From positions 310,001 to 374,000 of the forward strand of contig OX637624.1 of the NCBI GenBank assembly GCA_951802195.1: DNA of 64,000 nucleotides. The letters are read 5' to 3'. Numbering within the stretch: the stretch's first letter is position 1; the number at the start of each line of letters is the position of its first letter. The DNA comes from Tausonia pullulans (Eukaryota > Basidiomycota > Tremellomycetes > Cystofilobasidiales > Mrakiaceae). The notes under the pieces were generated by a model that ran no database searches, had not been told where the DNA came from, and saw nothing but the letters and a program-made list of their open reading frames with translations. The position numbers and the translations under genes were made by a program. This document shows positions 32,340 to 43,910 of the stretch, one piece after another.

Positions 32340-34596
32340 AGGCTGTTCCCGCGAAATTCATGAAGACAGTGCAAAGAATAACCATGAAAAAGTGGAGCAA
32401 GCAAAATGTGTCAAACAAGTGGCAGCAGGAGATTAAGAAAACAGGGAGAAGCGGTCGACAACGAGGGGGAGCCAGTAAGGAACTGGAACTCTACTTGTGG
32501 TGAATGCGGACAAAGAGGAGGATGTTGACATTGTTGTCGACGGACGAATCGATGAAAAAAATCACGGGTTGAAGAAACCATGGCTTCCTTTCGAAGAGCG
32601 AGGGGAGGCGCCAAGAGAGTTCGCAGTACGACGGGTAGAGCTGAGCCGACACTTCAGCGTCAATGAGAGCCTTGGGGCATGCAGGCCGTCAGAAAAAGGG
32701 AGACGAGATGACAAGTAGAATGACCTGATTTCGGGCAGGCCATCTTCTTGAGGCACTTGACAGACTGGACAGACTCGCGAATCCAGGCGCCAGCAAGAGC
32801 AAAGGAGAATGGAGGTCAGTTGGGGATGTACGCATCCTCTGGGGGACAGTGAAAGGGTTGACAAGACTAGTGGAGGAAGTCGAAGTCGTATTTAAACGGG
32901 AGAGTCCCAGCCCGAGAGCTTGACCCAGGTGGCACTAGAGGCCAAGGACCTCCAAGACTTGATGAAGCCACACGAATCGAGGTACGGGTGGACCTCGTGA
33001 TCAGCGTTACTGGACAACGTGTTTTGGAGTCATATCATCTGTACTGGATCTTGCGATATAATTCGCGAGTTTGATCAGGTAGAGAATTGGAGAGGGGGGG
33101 AGGGGGGGGGGAGACAGAAAACCCCCAGAAATGAGCTCTGGCTGAGGGTATGGATGGGATGAATCGAACGTCTGGTTCTTGCCAGTGTCCGCGCTCAGAT
33201 CTCTGAGATTTGGACCTGATAGATGCCTATGGTCTTGAATAACTCAGACTTGACTCCCTCGAAAAGGAAATTCAATCGCCTGTGTCAGGATGGGTTGGTA
33301 GCCAAACCCGATGACGTGCGACTGCGGAGGTGTGTAGCCTGTAGACCATAGCTTCTGGAGATTTCTGAGGGGTCTTCGGCTGGGGGCCCTAGTAGAAGAT
33401 GCTGTCGAGAAGACCAGGTAACGGTCTCAACACTAACGTTGGTGGTCCTGTCCTTGGAAGAGACATGCGTGAGTCAGGGTTCAGTTGTGCGGCTGGACTG
33501 AAGGCAGCGATCACTCACCGACCGAGAGACCGGCGTCTTCGATGGAGCGAGCCGCGACATCAAGACCATCCTGTTGAGAGATTCAGTTTGCGGTAAGAAT
33601 ATGCCGTGGTCGAGGGAGCCCAACCTGCAGCTCACAGCTGATCGACGAGTTCACAAAGGGGGTGGGTGTTAGGATCGGTCCAAGGGTCAATCAAGGGCAG
33701 AGGATGGGTGGAGGAGTAAAACTGAAGCGGTGGAGGTGGCCCAGCTCGCTTCGAGGCCTTGGGTAGGTTCTTCAGACTGAAATGATAGGCAGGGTGCGGA
33801 ACAAAAGTCTACGGTGAACTGAGCGTTTATGGACGAGGGTTGAGAACAAAGGAGGGGATGAGAAAGGTGAAAGAGCAAAGAGTGTGGGACAGATGACGAA
33901 TTTTGAGAGAGGGAAGGGTAATGAAGCAAGGAAGGAGCGTGGGTCGAAGTAACGAAAGAACGTACTAAGATGAGGGAATGCTGGGAAAGCAAGTAACAGG
34001 CTACACAGGCGCAGTTGGCCAGGCACACGGCCGAACGGCGGGTGCGAAATCTTTGACCATGGAATTCGCGAAAGCCATGCCGGCGAGGGCGAGCACAAAG
34101 GTTTCAAAGACGAGAGGAACGAGCGCTGCGTTCCAAGCCCTGCGCGTTACTGTTGTTCTTCCGCCGCATGTCACCAGCAGCAAACGCTGACGGTACAGCA
34201 GTCTTTGGACTTGGAAGATCTAGTTTGGTCGCCCCTGAGCATTGTGAAGCTGCTTTGCCAAAGAGATCTCAATACAGCGGGACTCGGGCACACTCGCGCT
34301 AGCCACTGCGCCGTTATGTACTGTTCTCTCCATCGCTTGTCGCTATTGTGCGTTGGTCCATCGAAGTCCAGACCGTGTATACGCGGTGTCCCGTGCTACT
34401 TCCTAGACCTAGAGCTTACTAGAGACATTCTCAGATGACTTTAAACGCGCTAACCGAATATATAGGTCACCACGACTCCACGAAGGTCAGACGGCTAGCG
34501 GCGACAACCAGGATACAATTAGACCACGCATCTCATAAGAGGGTCGGCTAAAGTGCATGCAAAAGGGAAACAGAACGATAGCACTCTCTTTTTCGT
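32340..34596 (-). other. 2.3-kb poorly explained region; possible small spliced gene on the minus strand
   Basis: No family was recognised. On the minus strand there are exon-like pieces with good splice sites: DGLDVAARSIEDAGLS (about 33525-33572), bounded by a CAACAG acceptor and a GTGAGT donor; DRTTNVSVET (about 33430); WIRESVQSVKCLKKMACP (about 32735-32790); and ALIDAEVSAQLYPSYCELSW with an open end of about 60 residues (about 32500-32680). A hydrophobic stretch (LVPLVFETFVLALAGMAFA) lies at about 34050-34130. The pieces could not be joined into one consistent model, so this may be one gene, two, or a decayed locus. A TC/GA-rich block lies at 33680-33970. Confidence 0.25.
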
Positions 34597-36444
34597 TTAG
34601 ATGAGCTCGGTGTAGGTGCCATCGGTGGCGGAGGCGGCCTTGACGAGGATGGCCTTGACAGCGGGACCGTCGGTGCCGGCTTTCTCGACATCATCCTTGA
34701 GGGCCTTGATCGCCTCGGGCTCTGACTTCTCGACGAGAATGTCGAGCTCGTTAAGATAGGCCTCGATAACTTTGGGCGAAGGGGCTGTGCCGGCGGGGAG
34801 GAAGTAGTTGAAGTTGGTGATGGCAGTGGCCTGAGTAGAAGAGAGGTGATCGTCAATGTTTGGACCTCAAAGAGCATTATGTCATAGAGAAGACGCACAA
34901 TAGTCTTCTTGTACTTCTTGATGTTCTTTTTAGCAGCATCACGAGCCTTCTTGGCGGCCTCACGGGTGGCCTAAATCAGGGGAGAAGAAATGATCAGCCC
35001 ACCAAACGCGACAGCTCATGATATGCCAACGATGAAATACGCACCTTGTCAGCGGCAGCGGTCTTCTGAGCCTCCTCAGCGGCCTTGGCCTCCTCGGCCT
35101 TCTTGGCCTCCTCAGCAGCCTTCTGGGCAGCGGCGTCGAGCTTAGGAGGGGGTGCCTTGCCACCGTTCTTCTTCGCGAGCCGGGCAGCCTTCTCCTCGGC
35201 GCGGATCCGCTTGATCCGTGGGTCGACGGCAAGGACCTCGTCGACGAGCTCACGGAGGCGGACGTTGTCCTCCTTCTTGCGGCGGGCACGCTCGGTTTTG
35301 TTCTTCTTCTCCTGGTAGCGCTTGTCGTCACGGCTGAGATAAAGGTAAGGAGCAGTCAGTACAGGGTAAGATGAGGGAATCAGGCGAAATGCGAAAGCGC
35401 GCACCTGTCCGAACCCTCGTTGACTTCCTTGTCGAACCACTCAAAGGTCCTCCACGAGTCAAAGTTGTACCAGAAGTCGTAGAAGCCCTCAACCTCGGCC
35501 TTGGAAGACTCCATGTTTCCAAGCGAAGGGACGGGTTGCTTCTTGGAAAAGCGGCCCTCGAGAGCGAAGATGGGCTGGAAGACCTTAATGAAGTTCTCGG
35601 GCTTTACGGACGAGGGAGCGGGAACGTGGTCGTCGATGGCCTCGTCGGCCGAGTCGAACTGCCGGCGGCGCTCTGAGCTTGTGAGAGTCTCGTGGGCTGG
35701 GCGAGGGTCATCATGCTGTCAGCATGGCGCGTGCGCCGGATCACGACAAGGGATGGAGGCTCACCCTTCTGGATGCACTTGAAGAAGGAGTCGTTGTTGG
35801 CGTCTCCAGAGTTGGCCTTCTTGTCCGGGTGGTGGCGAAGGACCTTGCGGCGGTCTGAAAAACGGGCTCGCAGTATAAGCATTGACGTGTCGAAGCTCGA
35901 GCCACCGAGCGAGGCAGAAAGAGGACTGCGACGCACGGGCGACGCGGATGTGGTCGTCAGTGGCCTTGAACCGAAGGTGGCCAAGACCGAGGATGGCGTA
36001 ATGGTCCTGCTTTTTCCACTCCTTGGGGTCCGAGGCGAGGACGTCGCGGTCCTCCTCTTCCTCTCCGAGTCCATCAAAGTCCGGGCCGAGGACCTCCTCG
36101 CCGTTGCCCTTGGAGGCGTGCTCAGCGGCGAGCTTGGCGTAGACCTCGTCATCCTCCGCGAACGAGCGCTGGAGATGCTTGCGGGTCGTCGACCGGACGT
36201 ACGAGGGGCCGGCGGGGAAAACAGTGTGCTTCGTAGAAGCTGGTGGGAAGTGGTCAGGGTCAGGACGAAGAAGGTGTAAACGCGGAGCAGACCGTGCGTG
36301 CGTTTGTGCGCGCGCAAGGGTGCCTGCGCAAAAGCAATAAAGAACATGGACCGCACCAGAGAGGGAGCCAGCGGGCTTGGAAGTGGCAGACCACTTGGCC
36401 GGGAGGGCACCGAGAGTGATATCGAGGGGAGCGGGGGAAGCCAT
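34597..36444 (-). CDS. ZUO1: Zuotin, J-domain co-chaperone of the ribosome-associated complex
   Basis: Hsp40-type partner of Ssz1/Hsp70 at the ribosome exit tunnel, helping nascent chains fold. Starts MASPAPLDITLGALPAKWSA. The region DPKEWKKQDHYAILGLGHLR leads into the J domain, whose HPD motif is intact (KVLRHHPDKKA), followed by FFKCIQKAHETLTSSERRRQ. Then come the zuotin-specific FYDFWYNFDSWRTFEWFD and a long charged ribosome-binding helix (KKNKTERARRKKEDNVRLRE, Ala/Lys/Glu-rich). The C-terminal part (ITNFNYFLPAG, VEKSEPEAIKAL) resembles the four-helix end of fungal Zuo1. No SANT domains, as in yeast and unlike animal MPP11/DNAJC2. About eight exons; the stop is at 34597-34599. Start codons of ZUO1 and RSA3 are 258 bp apart, divergent. 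Confidence 0.92.
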
Positions 36445-36702
36445 GATGAGCAAGGTGATGATGGTTGTAAACGAGGCTTGCCTCACTTTTTCCAGCCGAC
36501 ATCGAGCACACACGCGCTCAGAGGGAAGCTGGACGCGGCCTCAACGCGCACGGACAGGTCGAAGACCTTTCAAGCAACCGAGTCTCTGTCTCAACTCCTT
36601 CTCGTCTTACAACCACCACCCTCACGCACACTTCCTATTCAACCAGGCCTCAAGGCGTCAAAGCCGCCGACGAGCCTTTTCCCTATCTTCCGCCCCAAAG
36701 CC
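36445..36702. promoter_or_regulatory. Divergent promoter shared by ZUO1 and RSA3
   Basis: 258 bp between two ribosome-linked genes read outward. Co-expression is plausible but inferred. No known ribosome-biogenesis element (PAC or RRPE type) was confirmed by eye. Confidence 0.5.
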
Positions 36703-37547
36703 ATGGCCCCCGCCGCATCAAAGCCCCCGGCCAAGCGCCGCCGACGCAACCGTCGCGCTGCTTTCTCCTCCGACTCGTCGAGCTCATCCGGGTCCGACTC
36801 TTCGTCCGACGAGGAGGCCCCCCTCGTCCCAGCTCTCCTTGCCGCTCGAGAGAAGGGCAAGGGTCGAGACCTTCCACTGCCGCCGGCGAATCAGAGCGCC
36901 ATCGCTCGTCAGCTCGCCCTCGACGCCGCCTCCGAGAGCAGCAGCGACGAGTCGTCGAGCTCCTCCGACGAGTCCTCATCCTCGTCCGACTCGAGCGATT
37001 CGGACGCTGGACCCTCTTCCAGGCCTGCAGCTAGCTCGGCCGACGCCAACACCTCGACGGCTCGCGTCCCTCGGCTGCAAAGACCCTCGACATCACCCTC
37101 CCCGCCACCATCCCAGATCCCATCCTTCTTCAGCCCCTTTGATAGGCCGCCGTCATTTATCCCCGCATCAGCCCTCAAGGAGCAGGTCACGGCGTGCGCC
37201 GGCGGCGATGTGACCATGACAGGTGACGAGGCCGTCGAGACGGAGGAGGAGCTCAAGAGGAAGCGCTTCCGGTCGTTCTGGATGGGCAAGCTTGTCTCGG
37301 GCTTTGGCGATGACCTCGACGTCGTTCGACAGGTGCGTGGTCTCCCCCATCTCTTCCTGAAGGGATAGAGCAAGATGTGGATGCTAACAGTCATGCTGAC
37401 AATTGATCACAGGAGCCGACCCTAACGACGCCACGTCTCAAACTCCTCATCGACTCACTCACCTCGGGCATCGACGTCTTCTCTACAGGCCAGTCGGGCA
37501 AGGAGGGCGATGTAGACGAACGGGATGTCGTGCTGGGCAAGATGTGA
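36703..37547 (+). CDS. RSA3: Ribosome assembly protein 3 (Rsa3)
   Basis: Small nucleolar factor needed for early 60S subunit assembly. Two exons (36703-37332 and 37413-37547; intron GTGCGT...CACAG) give 254 residues. The N-terminal two-thirds is disordered: a basic start (KPPAKRRRRNRRA), then Ser/Asp/Glu runs and Pro-rich sequence. The conserved C-terminal domain is clear: KRKRFRSFWMGKLVSGFGDD, LDVVRQ across the intron, EPTLTTPRLKLLIDSL and SGIDVFSTG, matching the Rsa3 pattern (FR.F.M..V...F..DLD..R..E..LT...L.LLI..L..G..IF). The acidic Ser-rich tracts resemble nucleolar proteins and could be phosphorylated. Confidence 0.85.
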
Positions 37548-39486
37548 TGAGCTCTGGGTCGATCTTCCATCTGGGCCAGGGCAGCCCTGCGCGCACACAC
37601 GCCTAGTCTTTGTGAGGCTTCAAACGAGACATCGCAGACTGGGATACAAACCGTCATCAGAGAAAAAAACGGCCATCGAAGAAAGTCGTCTATCTTCTTG
37701 GCACGATTTCAATCCGGGACCCGCTCGACCGCGAGGGACACAATCCTCTCTGAAGGAGGCGATATCCCCGAGCTCGGCGCTGCCGTTGAGCCAGCCGACA
37801 AAGTTCCCTTCCATCTCGAGTCGCTTACGGGCGACTTCGACATCCTGGTGCGCAGTCGCGGGAGGAGGGTTCTTGGACGCAGCGATCGTCTCGGCGAGCG
37901 GGAGATGCGGAGTGTGAGTGGCGCAGAAGGGGAGTGTTGTGTTCGCCAGGCACGCGGGGCCGATAATTTTCGGCGAAGAGAAGGAAGCATCAAGCCAATG
38001 GATCCAGGGTAGGAAGCTTCCATAGCGGAAGAATGAAATGGTGGGGACAGAGGTGATGAACGCGCTGATGTCTGTGCGAGATATGAAGGGCACCGGGGTT
38101 GTGTTCTAGCGAACAAGTCCAAGTTTGCTGTCCTGAACACTGGGAAATAAACATAAGGAAAGCCTTGGCATCACGAGAGCACAGGGGATACTTCCTGCTT
38201 ATGGAAACAAGGTTTGGACCCAATCGCTCATCGCATTCCACTAGATGAGGACGTAGGGAAGCTTGAGAAGGTCGCGCAGGTATGCGGCAAAGGTCTTCTT
38301 ACTAGCCCCAAACGATTTTAAGGCACACGTCAAGTCGGTGAGTCAAACTCGCTGAGGCAAGCGACGGAATGCTGGCGGTCAGCGATGCGATGACAAGGGA
38401 GGGAGACAGGCCATGCGGATCTTTCTCTCATCAATACTCCACCTCGGCGCGAACAGCTGGACGCCAGCCTTCTGGCTCGCGTGAGGAGCTCTGTATTGAT
38501 GCACGAAGCTATCTCCTCAAGCCGTGGAGGTGGCTTTGTTGACACCCTCGAGCGTATACGTAAGCAAGCATGGCTATCGCTCTGATAGTCAACGGGAACA
38601 ATCTGGACATCGACGACGGTGAGTTAGTTCTTCGCAGGAGAAAGTCGTCTTGGAAAGTGACAGGTAGGAGAGCATGAGCTTCAAAGAAGTTGATACTTGT
38701 TGGATGGTCTCTCAAGCATAGCAGTAAGCAGGCAGAGAGTCAATGTACCGAATCAGTCGGCGCGAAATGCGGACTGGGTCTTGTCGAGGTAGAAAGGGCT
38801 CGATCTATGTCCGGTTCGTGGCCGGCCGAGATGGGCGAGTTGGCCTCTGTCCCGCCAGTGATGGCGAAGGAGAAGAATATGGATGAAGTCGGGTTAATGA
38901 GATCATGGTATGAGCGCGGAGAGATTGGGGTACATGCGACGCCATTTGTGTGAAAGGAGGCAGTCCTCAAGTAGAGATCAGAAATAATTTGGATGGTTAG
39001 AATGAGCAAAGGCGTCGCCCCTTCAGCCTGGCGGCGATGAGCTCAGCGAGATGGAAGCAGCCCTTGATGAGGCGTGGATAGAAAGAGTGACGAAGGTGGG
39101 CGAGGCAGGCGAAAAATCTCGATATGGCGGGAAAGGACCACCATCAGAATTAGAGAAAGGAAGAGCGAGGGGTGGAAATAGACTGATAATTTCACTCAAG
39201 AGGACGGCCACCACAAGTGAGGCGAACTTGCGACGTATCATCCCAAAAGCTGTTGTGAAGGGGCCGACGCCCTCTCGAGCGCTACGTGCCCCGCTGCTGT
39301 CGCTCCTCGTTCCGGCGGTCCGAGGTACATGAGCAAGTCCACGTGGGACGCCCCCTCTTCGTTGGCTGGCGTTTGCATCATCTTATCTCGGTGTCGTGCA
39401 GGTCGATACATTTCCGGTCGCGCTTCGCAAATGAACACACGTACATCGCAGAAGCTTTTACATTGCAATTTCCTCTCACCTTCCAT
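37548..39486 (-). other. 1.9-kb region with exon-like pieces on the minus strand, unrecognised
   Basis: Two groups of minus-strand segments look coding by composition. About 37740-38000 reads ANTTLPFCATHTPHLPLAET, then HQDVEVARKRLEMEGNFVGW. About 38232-39241 includes YPRLIKGCFHLAELIAARLK, TVVDVQIVPVDYQSDSHA, HQYRAPHASQKAGVQLFAPR and KTFAAYLRDLLKLPYVLI, ending in a stop at about 38241. Splice sites are present, but several joins put stops in frame, so no complete model was reached. It may be one or two small genes with unusual splicing, or a decayed gene. No function is proposed. Confidence 0.3.
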
Positions 39487-40831
39487 CTAGAGCTTGGCAC
39501 CCGTCACGGTCTCATACGCTTCGCGGTACCTCTCCGCCGTCTTCTCGACAATATCCTCCGGGAGGGTGACTCCGTCAACGCCCTTCTTGTTCTCTCTGAC
39601 GAGCCAGTCACGAACGAACTGCTTGTCGAAGCTCTCCTGGGGTCCGCCAGCCTTGTAGGCGGCCTTGGACCAATACCGGGACGAGTCCGGGGTGAGCACC
39701 TCGTCAATAAGGATGAGGGTACCATGCGAGGACGAGGTTGCGCCTTCGCCGGACGGCGTGCGAGGAGGGGAGCCCGAGGAGAGGAGGCCAAACTCGAATT
39801 TGGTGTCGGCGAGGATGAGGCCGACAGACTCGGCGTGTTCATTGGCAGCGGCTGGAGAAAGCAGATGGCGCGTAGTGAGATCAGCGGAGATGTCGCACAA
39901 TCTAATAAACGATGACTGCAACGTACTGTAGAGCGCGATGGCGACGCGCGCGATCTCAGCTGCAAGCTGGGGGCCGTACATCTCGGCGACTGTGGCACAA
40001 CTCTTCATCAGCCCCGGTGAACATTTATTCATATAGGCAGCTTGTTCGGAAGGGCAAAGACATAGACTGACCCTTGTCCGGGTGGATGTTTTCATCGTGG
40101 TCGCCCTGATCAGCCTTGGTCGACGGCGTGAAGAGCGGCTCAGGGAGCTTCTGGCTCTCGACGAGACCCTCGGGGAGCTTGATGCCATGGACGGTTCCGC
40201 TCTTCTTGTACTCGGCCCAGCCCGAGCCTGTCAGGGAGAAGAATAAAGAAGGGAGGCGCACGGTTCAATCAACCAGATCCAACTCGCCGAGAGCGGCGTT
40301 GACGCGCTTCATTCAACGCGCTTGATAGGCGTTCTTCTTGTCCCCTCGACTGCCACTAGTAGACTAACCGGTGATATAACCGCGGACGATGGCCTCAACC
40401 TTGATGACCTCGCACTTCTTGACGATCATGCTCCGTCCTTCGAGCTGGTCCCGGTACTTCTGGCAGGACGCAGGGAAGCTGTCGAACGAGTCCCCGACGG
40501 ACTTGGGGAGGATGAGATGATTCGGGATAATAGACGCAAGCTTCTCAAACCAGAAGAGTGATAGCGAAGTGAGAAGCTTTCCTTTCTGCGGGATCGACTG
40601 CGAAGATAAGGGAGGTCATGTCAACCCTAAGTGTGCAGAAAGGACGCCGGTCCGGTCCTCTCGTTGCCCATATTGGCAAACACTGCTCACGTTGCCGAGG
40701 ATGACATCGTACGCGCTGATCCGGTCGCTGGCAACAAAGAGAAGCCGGTCGTCGTACTCCGGGATCGAATAGATGTCCCGAACCTTGCCACGGGCTAGGA
40801 GGGGGAGGTCGGGGCAGTTGGACTCAAGCAT
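39487..40831 (-). CDS. ADE1: Phosphoribosylaminoimidazole-succinocarboxamide synthase (SAICAR synthetase)
   Basis: Purine biosynthesis: joins aspartate to CAIR with ATP to make SAICAR; cytosolic. Starts [19 protein letters not shown], with the family signature [13 protein letters not shown] and [16 protein letters not shown], then [34 protein letters not shown] and [17 protein letters not shown], the substrate loop [16 protein letters not shown], and near the end [36 protein letters not shown]. This is monofunctional and of fungal Ade1 type; about six exons. Both SAICAR signatures are intact. Stop TAG at 39487-39489. Confidence 0.95.
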
Positions 40832-41273
40832 GTTGGTCTTTGGACCGAGGACGCCATAGGAAGGATGGAGAGGGGGGGCTCGGGTTCAGCCCTCGCTGGG
40901 GCACGGGACCGCACGGATCCTGGGCGGCATACTGACGGTGGGAAGAAGGAGGAAGAAGGAGGGACGAAGGAGCGGAGAGAAGGAGAGAAGGGAGGACGGC
41001 TGAAGAACGAGAGACGGACGGCTCCGTTTTTGGCTAGAACTCGGTCATGTCAGGCGGGCTGGCTGATGCCATGACGACCGAGCACCTGTTATTCTCACAC
41101 TTTAGACGAGCCAGCTTTGTATCACACAATGTCTTCAAATGATTACAAAGAAAGAGAGGTCATACCTCTGGCCTTCGAAGGATTACTGAAGCGTCGTCCC
41201 TGGCGGTGCGGATCGAGGTGAACACGAGACGATACATCCACCAACAGGGCATTTCAGACGGCAGAAAAGAAGA
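40832..41273. other. Upstream region of ADE1
   Basis: About 440 bp, with a purine-rich GGAAGAAGGAGG stretch at about 40940-41000 (pyrimidine-rich in the ADE1 sense). No exon was recognised. It ends at an interspersed repeat. Confidence 0.5.
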
Positions 41274-41808
41274 TGTTCCGTTGTTGCCCTACCGCCTCGC
41301 CCAGTGGGCAAGGCAGGAGGAGCACTCAAGGAAGGGAAGAAAGCGATCAGATGCGTCCCACAACCCCGACCTCGGCCGTCCGCCAACCTCGACAAGCGAG
41401 GGGCATCGGGTCTCGGTCCACTTCATCGACGAAGGGCTCTTCCCGAGGGAAGGCGCCTGCTCCGCATGTCCTCCGTGAAGGGGCGTGGGTGGAGCATCAT
41501 CGTCTCGCTTGAAATGATGTGGCTAGTGTAAACTAGCAAGACCAGTTGTGTCTCTATAGAAATGAATCCTGCAGAGTCTGTGGGTGGGAGGGAAACGGAA
41601 GGGAAAGAGAAAGGAGGCGAGAGGAGAGGGGTCAACAAGGGCCCAATCCAGGAGCAAGGAGGCCCAAGGAAGAGGGACGGACGTGGTCAGAGGTGAACAG
41701 GGCAGGCAGCCGAATTCCACAGGGTCGCCAGAATCGACGGGATGGGAGGCGGCGGGGTGAGAGAGCAGGCAGAGAGAGGGGGCAGGTGCGCCCGCCCGGA
41801 CCTCAACA
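41274..41808 (-). repeat. ~535-bp interspersed repeat, copy 1 (solo-LTR-like)
   Basis: Nearly identical, in opposite orientation, to 54345-54879. Read on the minus strand the unit starts TGTTGAGGTCCGGGCG and ends GGAACA, giving TG...CA and short TGTT/AACA inverted termini, as in LTRs. Flanks differ sharply outside these edges. No direct target duplication is visible (GAAGA left, AGAGC right). Frames inside it (for example a ~100-residue Pro/Leu-rich one) occur in both copies only because the DNA is repeated. Confidence 0.75.
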
Positions 41809-42122
41809 AGAGCGCCGGGACCATTCCCTCTCAGTCGGGATGATCCTTTCATCTTGAAGGACAATCCTGAGGCTCTTTCGCCACAGCAAAAACACTTCTT
41901 TGACATAACAGACGAGGTTCAGTATCCAATATTTGCGGTCCTAGGCTACAACGAAGAAGGCGGAACTCACACCTGATCAGTCGCTTCCCTTGCTTACTTC
42001 CCCCGAACTACCACGGCGTCCAACCTTCGCTCGTTCTGTCTGCCCCTGGCCGGGCCACGTATACCCGAGGACGAAGACACTCTACCCTTCCTCGCTTCAA
42101 AACCCCAGATACCTCTGCCAGG
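41809..42122. promoter_or_regulatory. Upstream region of the alpha/beta hydrolase gene
   Basis: About 310 bp between the repeat and the hydrolase start codon, C/T-rich near the start. No clear box was recognised. Confidence 0.4.
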
Positions 42123-43579
42123 ATGCCCATCACTAAACTTCGCATCCCTCACCCGCTCGAGCCCGGCTGCGAGCTTGTCGGCCTTCTTGAGACTAAGGAG
42201 TCTGCGTCGGTCGTGTCCGCCGAGTCGTCAATTCCGCGACGCAAGGTCGCTCTCGTACGTTCATACTCTCTACCCTTGGGTTTGACACACAGGATTGACG
42301 CATACTTGTTTCCAGATCGTCCACGGAACGATGGGTGCGTGTTGTCTCCTGCGACTGTCTCATACACTCTGTCGGGCCTGACCGTCGTCGCTGTCATTGG
42401 TTCCAGGCCACAAGGACTATCTGCATCATCGGCTGCTCGCTCAAGCTCTGGACATTGACAGCTTCCGTTTTGATTTTCGGTACGAGCAGTCCGACTCGAT
42501 GGGAGGTGTGACCTTCGTTCCTGACGCATCGGCTCTCTCTTCTTGAATACACACAACTTAGTGGTAACGCCGAAAGTTCGGGCGCGTGGACCATGGGCGC
42601 CTTCGAAAGAGACGTTGAGGATCTCGAAGTGGTTGCAAAGCACATGCGGGAGGGACTCGGCTACGTCATTGATCTCGTCGTGTGAGCCGATCGACAGCCT
42701 GAGGTTCGTCTCACGTGCAGCGTTGGTTGATTAATATTTGTGTCATCACAGCGGCCACTCTCGAGGCGCAATCACTGCCACACGATGGATCACCGTCGAT
42801 GCCAAAATGACTGGCAGTGCAGTCCCGAAATTTGCGTCGTTGAACCCTCGTTTTCGTATGGAGGTGCGTCGCCAGCTTTGTCCATTCACTTGCCTCGCCA
42901 CTTGCACTAAAGGCGACCAGAGTGCCCTGTCGTCCCCAGAAAATCCATGGTGTGTCTCCTATGTTTGACCTACACCGGATAAATATCTTCGCTTGACCGA
43001 TGAGTGTGCTTGCAGACCGCGACGCCATCTACTCCCCGGAGATTGCAAGATCGGGATACTACCCTTGGACGGTTAAGGTCGCAGGTTCGATCGTTACCGG
43101 ACACATCACAGCCCAAGCTATCACAGAGTTCGCCTCGTTCGATAACACATACGCCCGCGAGGAGTTCCCCCGGACAACATCCGTTTTGAACATGGGCGCC
43201 GAGAAGGACGCGGTTGTCCCACCGTAAATTGATGCGACTGCTCTCGGAGTCTCTCTTTCACAGTACTCCTAAGCTGACTTGTATTGATCGATACAGCTGG
43301 GATGCCTTCCTTTGGCAGCGCGCTCTCCAGGGACGAGAGGCTTCGACGACATTGCATATCGTTAAGGACGCGGACCACAATATGATTGGGGTGAGGATTG
43401 TCCGTTTTTCTCCGGCTCGGTCAAGTATGCTGTTGACAGACCTTTCGTCGCCTCAGTTTTTCCCCGAAGTCGTGCAGACCATCTGCGATTGGTGCCACAT
43501 GATTGACAGGCAGGGTGAGGGGAGCGCGCCTCCCGTATGGGATCCGGCGCTTGCGGAGCCATTCCGGTCTCGTCTGTGA
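42123..43579 (+). CDS. Alpha/beta hydrolase (serine aminopeptidase S33-like or esterase)
   Basis: Starts MPITKLRIPHPLEPGCELVG. After introns come VALIVHGTMGHKDYLHHRLL (oxyanion-loop HG motif) and FRFDFRGNAESSGAWTMGAF, the nucleophile elbow GHSRGAI (about 42750), an acidic residue in NMGAEKDAVVPP and a catalytic-type His in VKDADHNMIG. This is the full Ser-Asp-His layout of soluble alpha/beta hydrolases acting on small esters or peptides. The sequence between strand 5 and the acidic residue (YSPEIARSGYYPWTVK) is a short cap. Five or six exons; the stop is at 43577-43579. No signal peptide, so probably intracellular. Substrate cannot be told. Confidence 0.8.
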
Positions 43580-43910
43580 AACAATTTCTACCCCAAGTAC
43601 AAATAGAATATTTTTTGCTCCCTTCACACCTGCTTACATTTTATGGATTGATCTTCATTGGTAGAGAGAGACCAAGGGCGAGCGAGTTTTTCAAGGTATG
43701 CCCACCCTTCAATATAAAGTAACTAAGGTGAGCTAGAAACCCAAGCCATCTTGAGTACCAGAAAAAAACCGAGCAGAAGTTTCCAAAGCCTCTAAGCCGT
43801 CGTCAAGCAGGGTCTTCGCGTATTGATCGACGCGTCGAGCTTTCCAGACTGGCCACGCGAGCGAGAGTCTTCACTGACGTCCAGCCGTCCCGCGCCCGCC
43901 GCTCGTCTTC
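43580..43910. other. Intergenic region
   Basis: About 330 bp between two plus-strand genes; more AT-rich just after the hydrolase stop (aatattttttgctc near 43610), as for a 3' UTR. No other feature was seen. Confidence 0.45.

Noticed and set aside
33140-33240. tRNA-like T-loop motif (GTTCGATTC on the minus strand)
   Set aside because: No matching acceptor stem, D-arm or anticodon arm could be built around it.
41523-41906. 127-residue minus frame, repeated at 54322-54630
   Set aside because: The frame lies within the interspersed repeat, and its similarity reflects DNA duplication rather than protein conservation.
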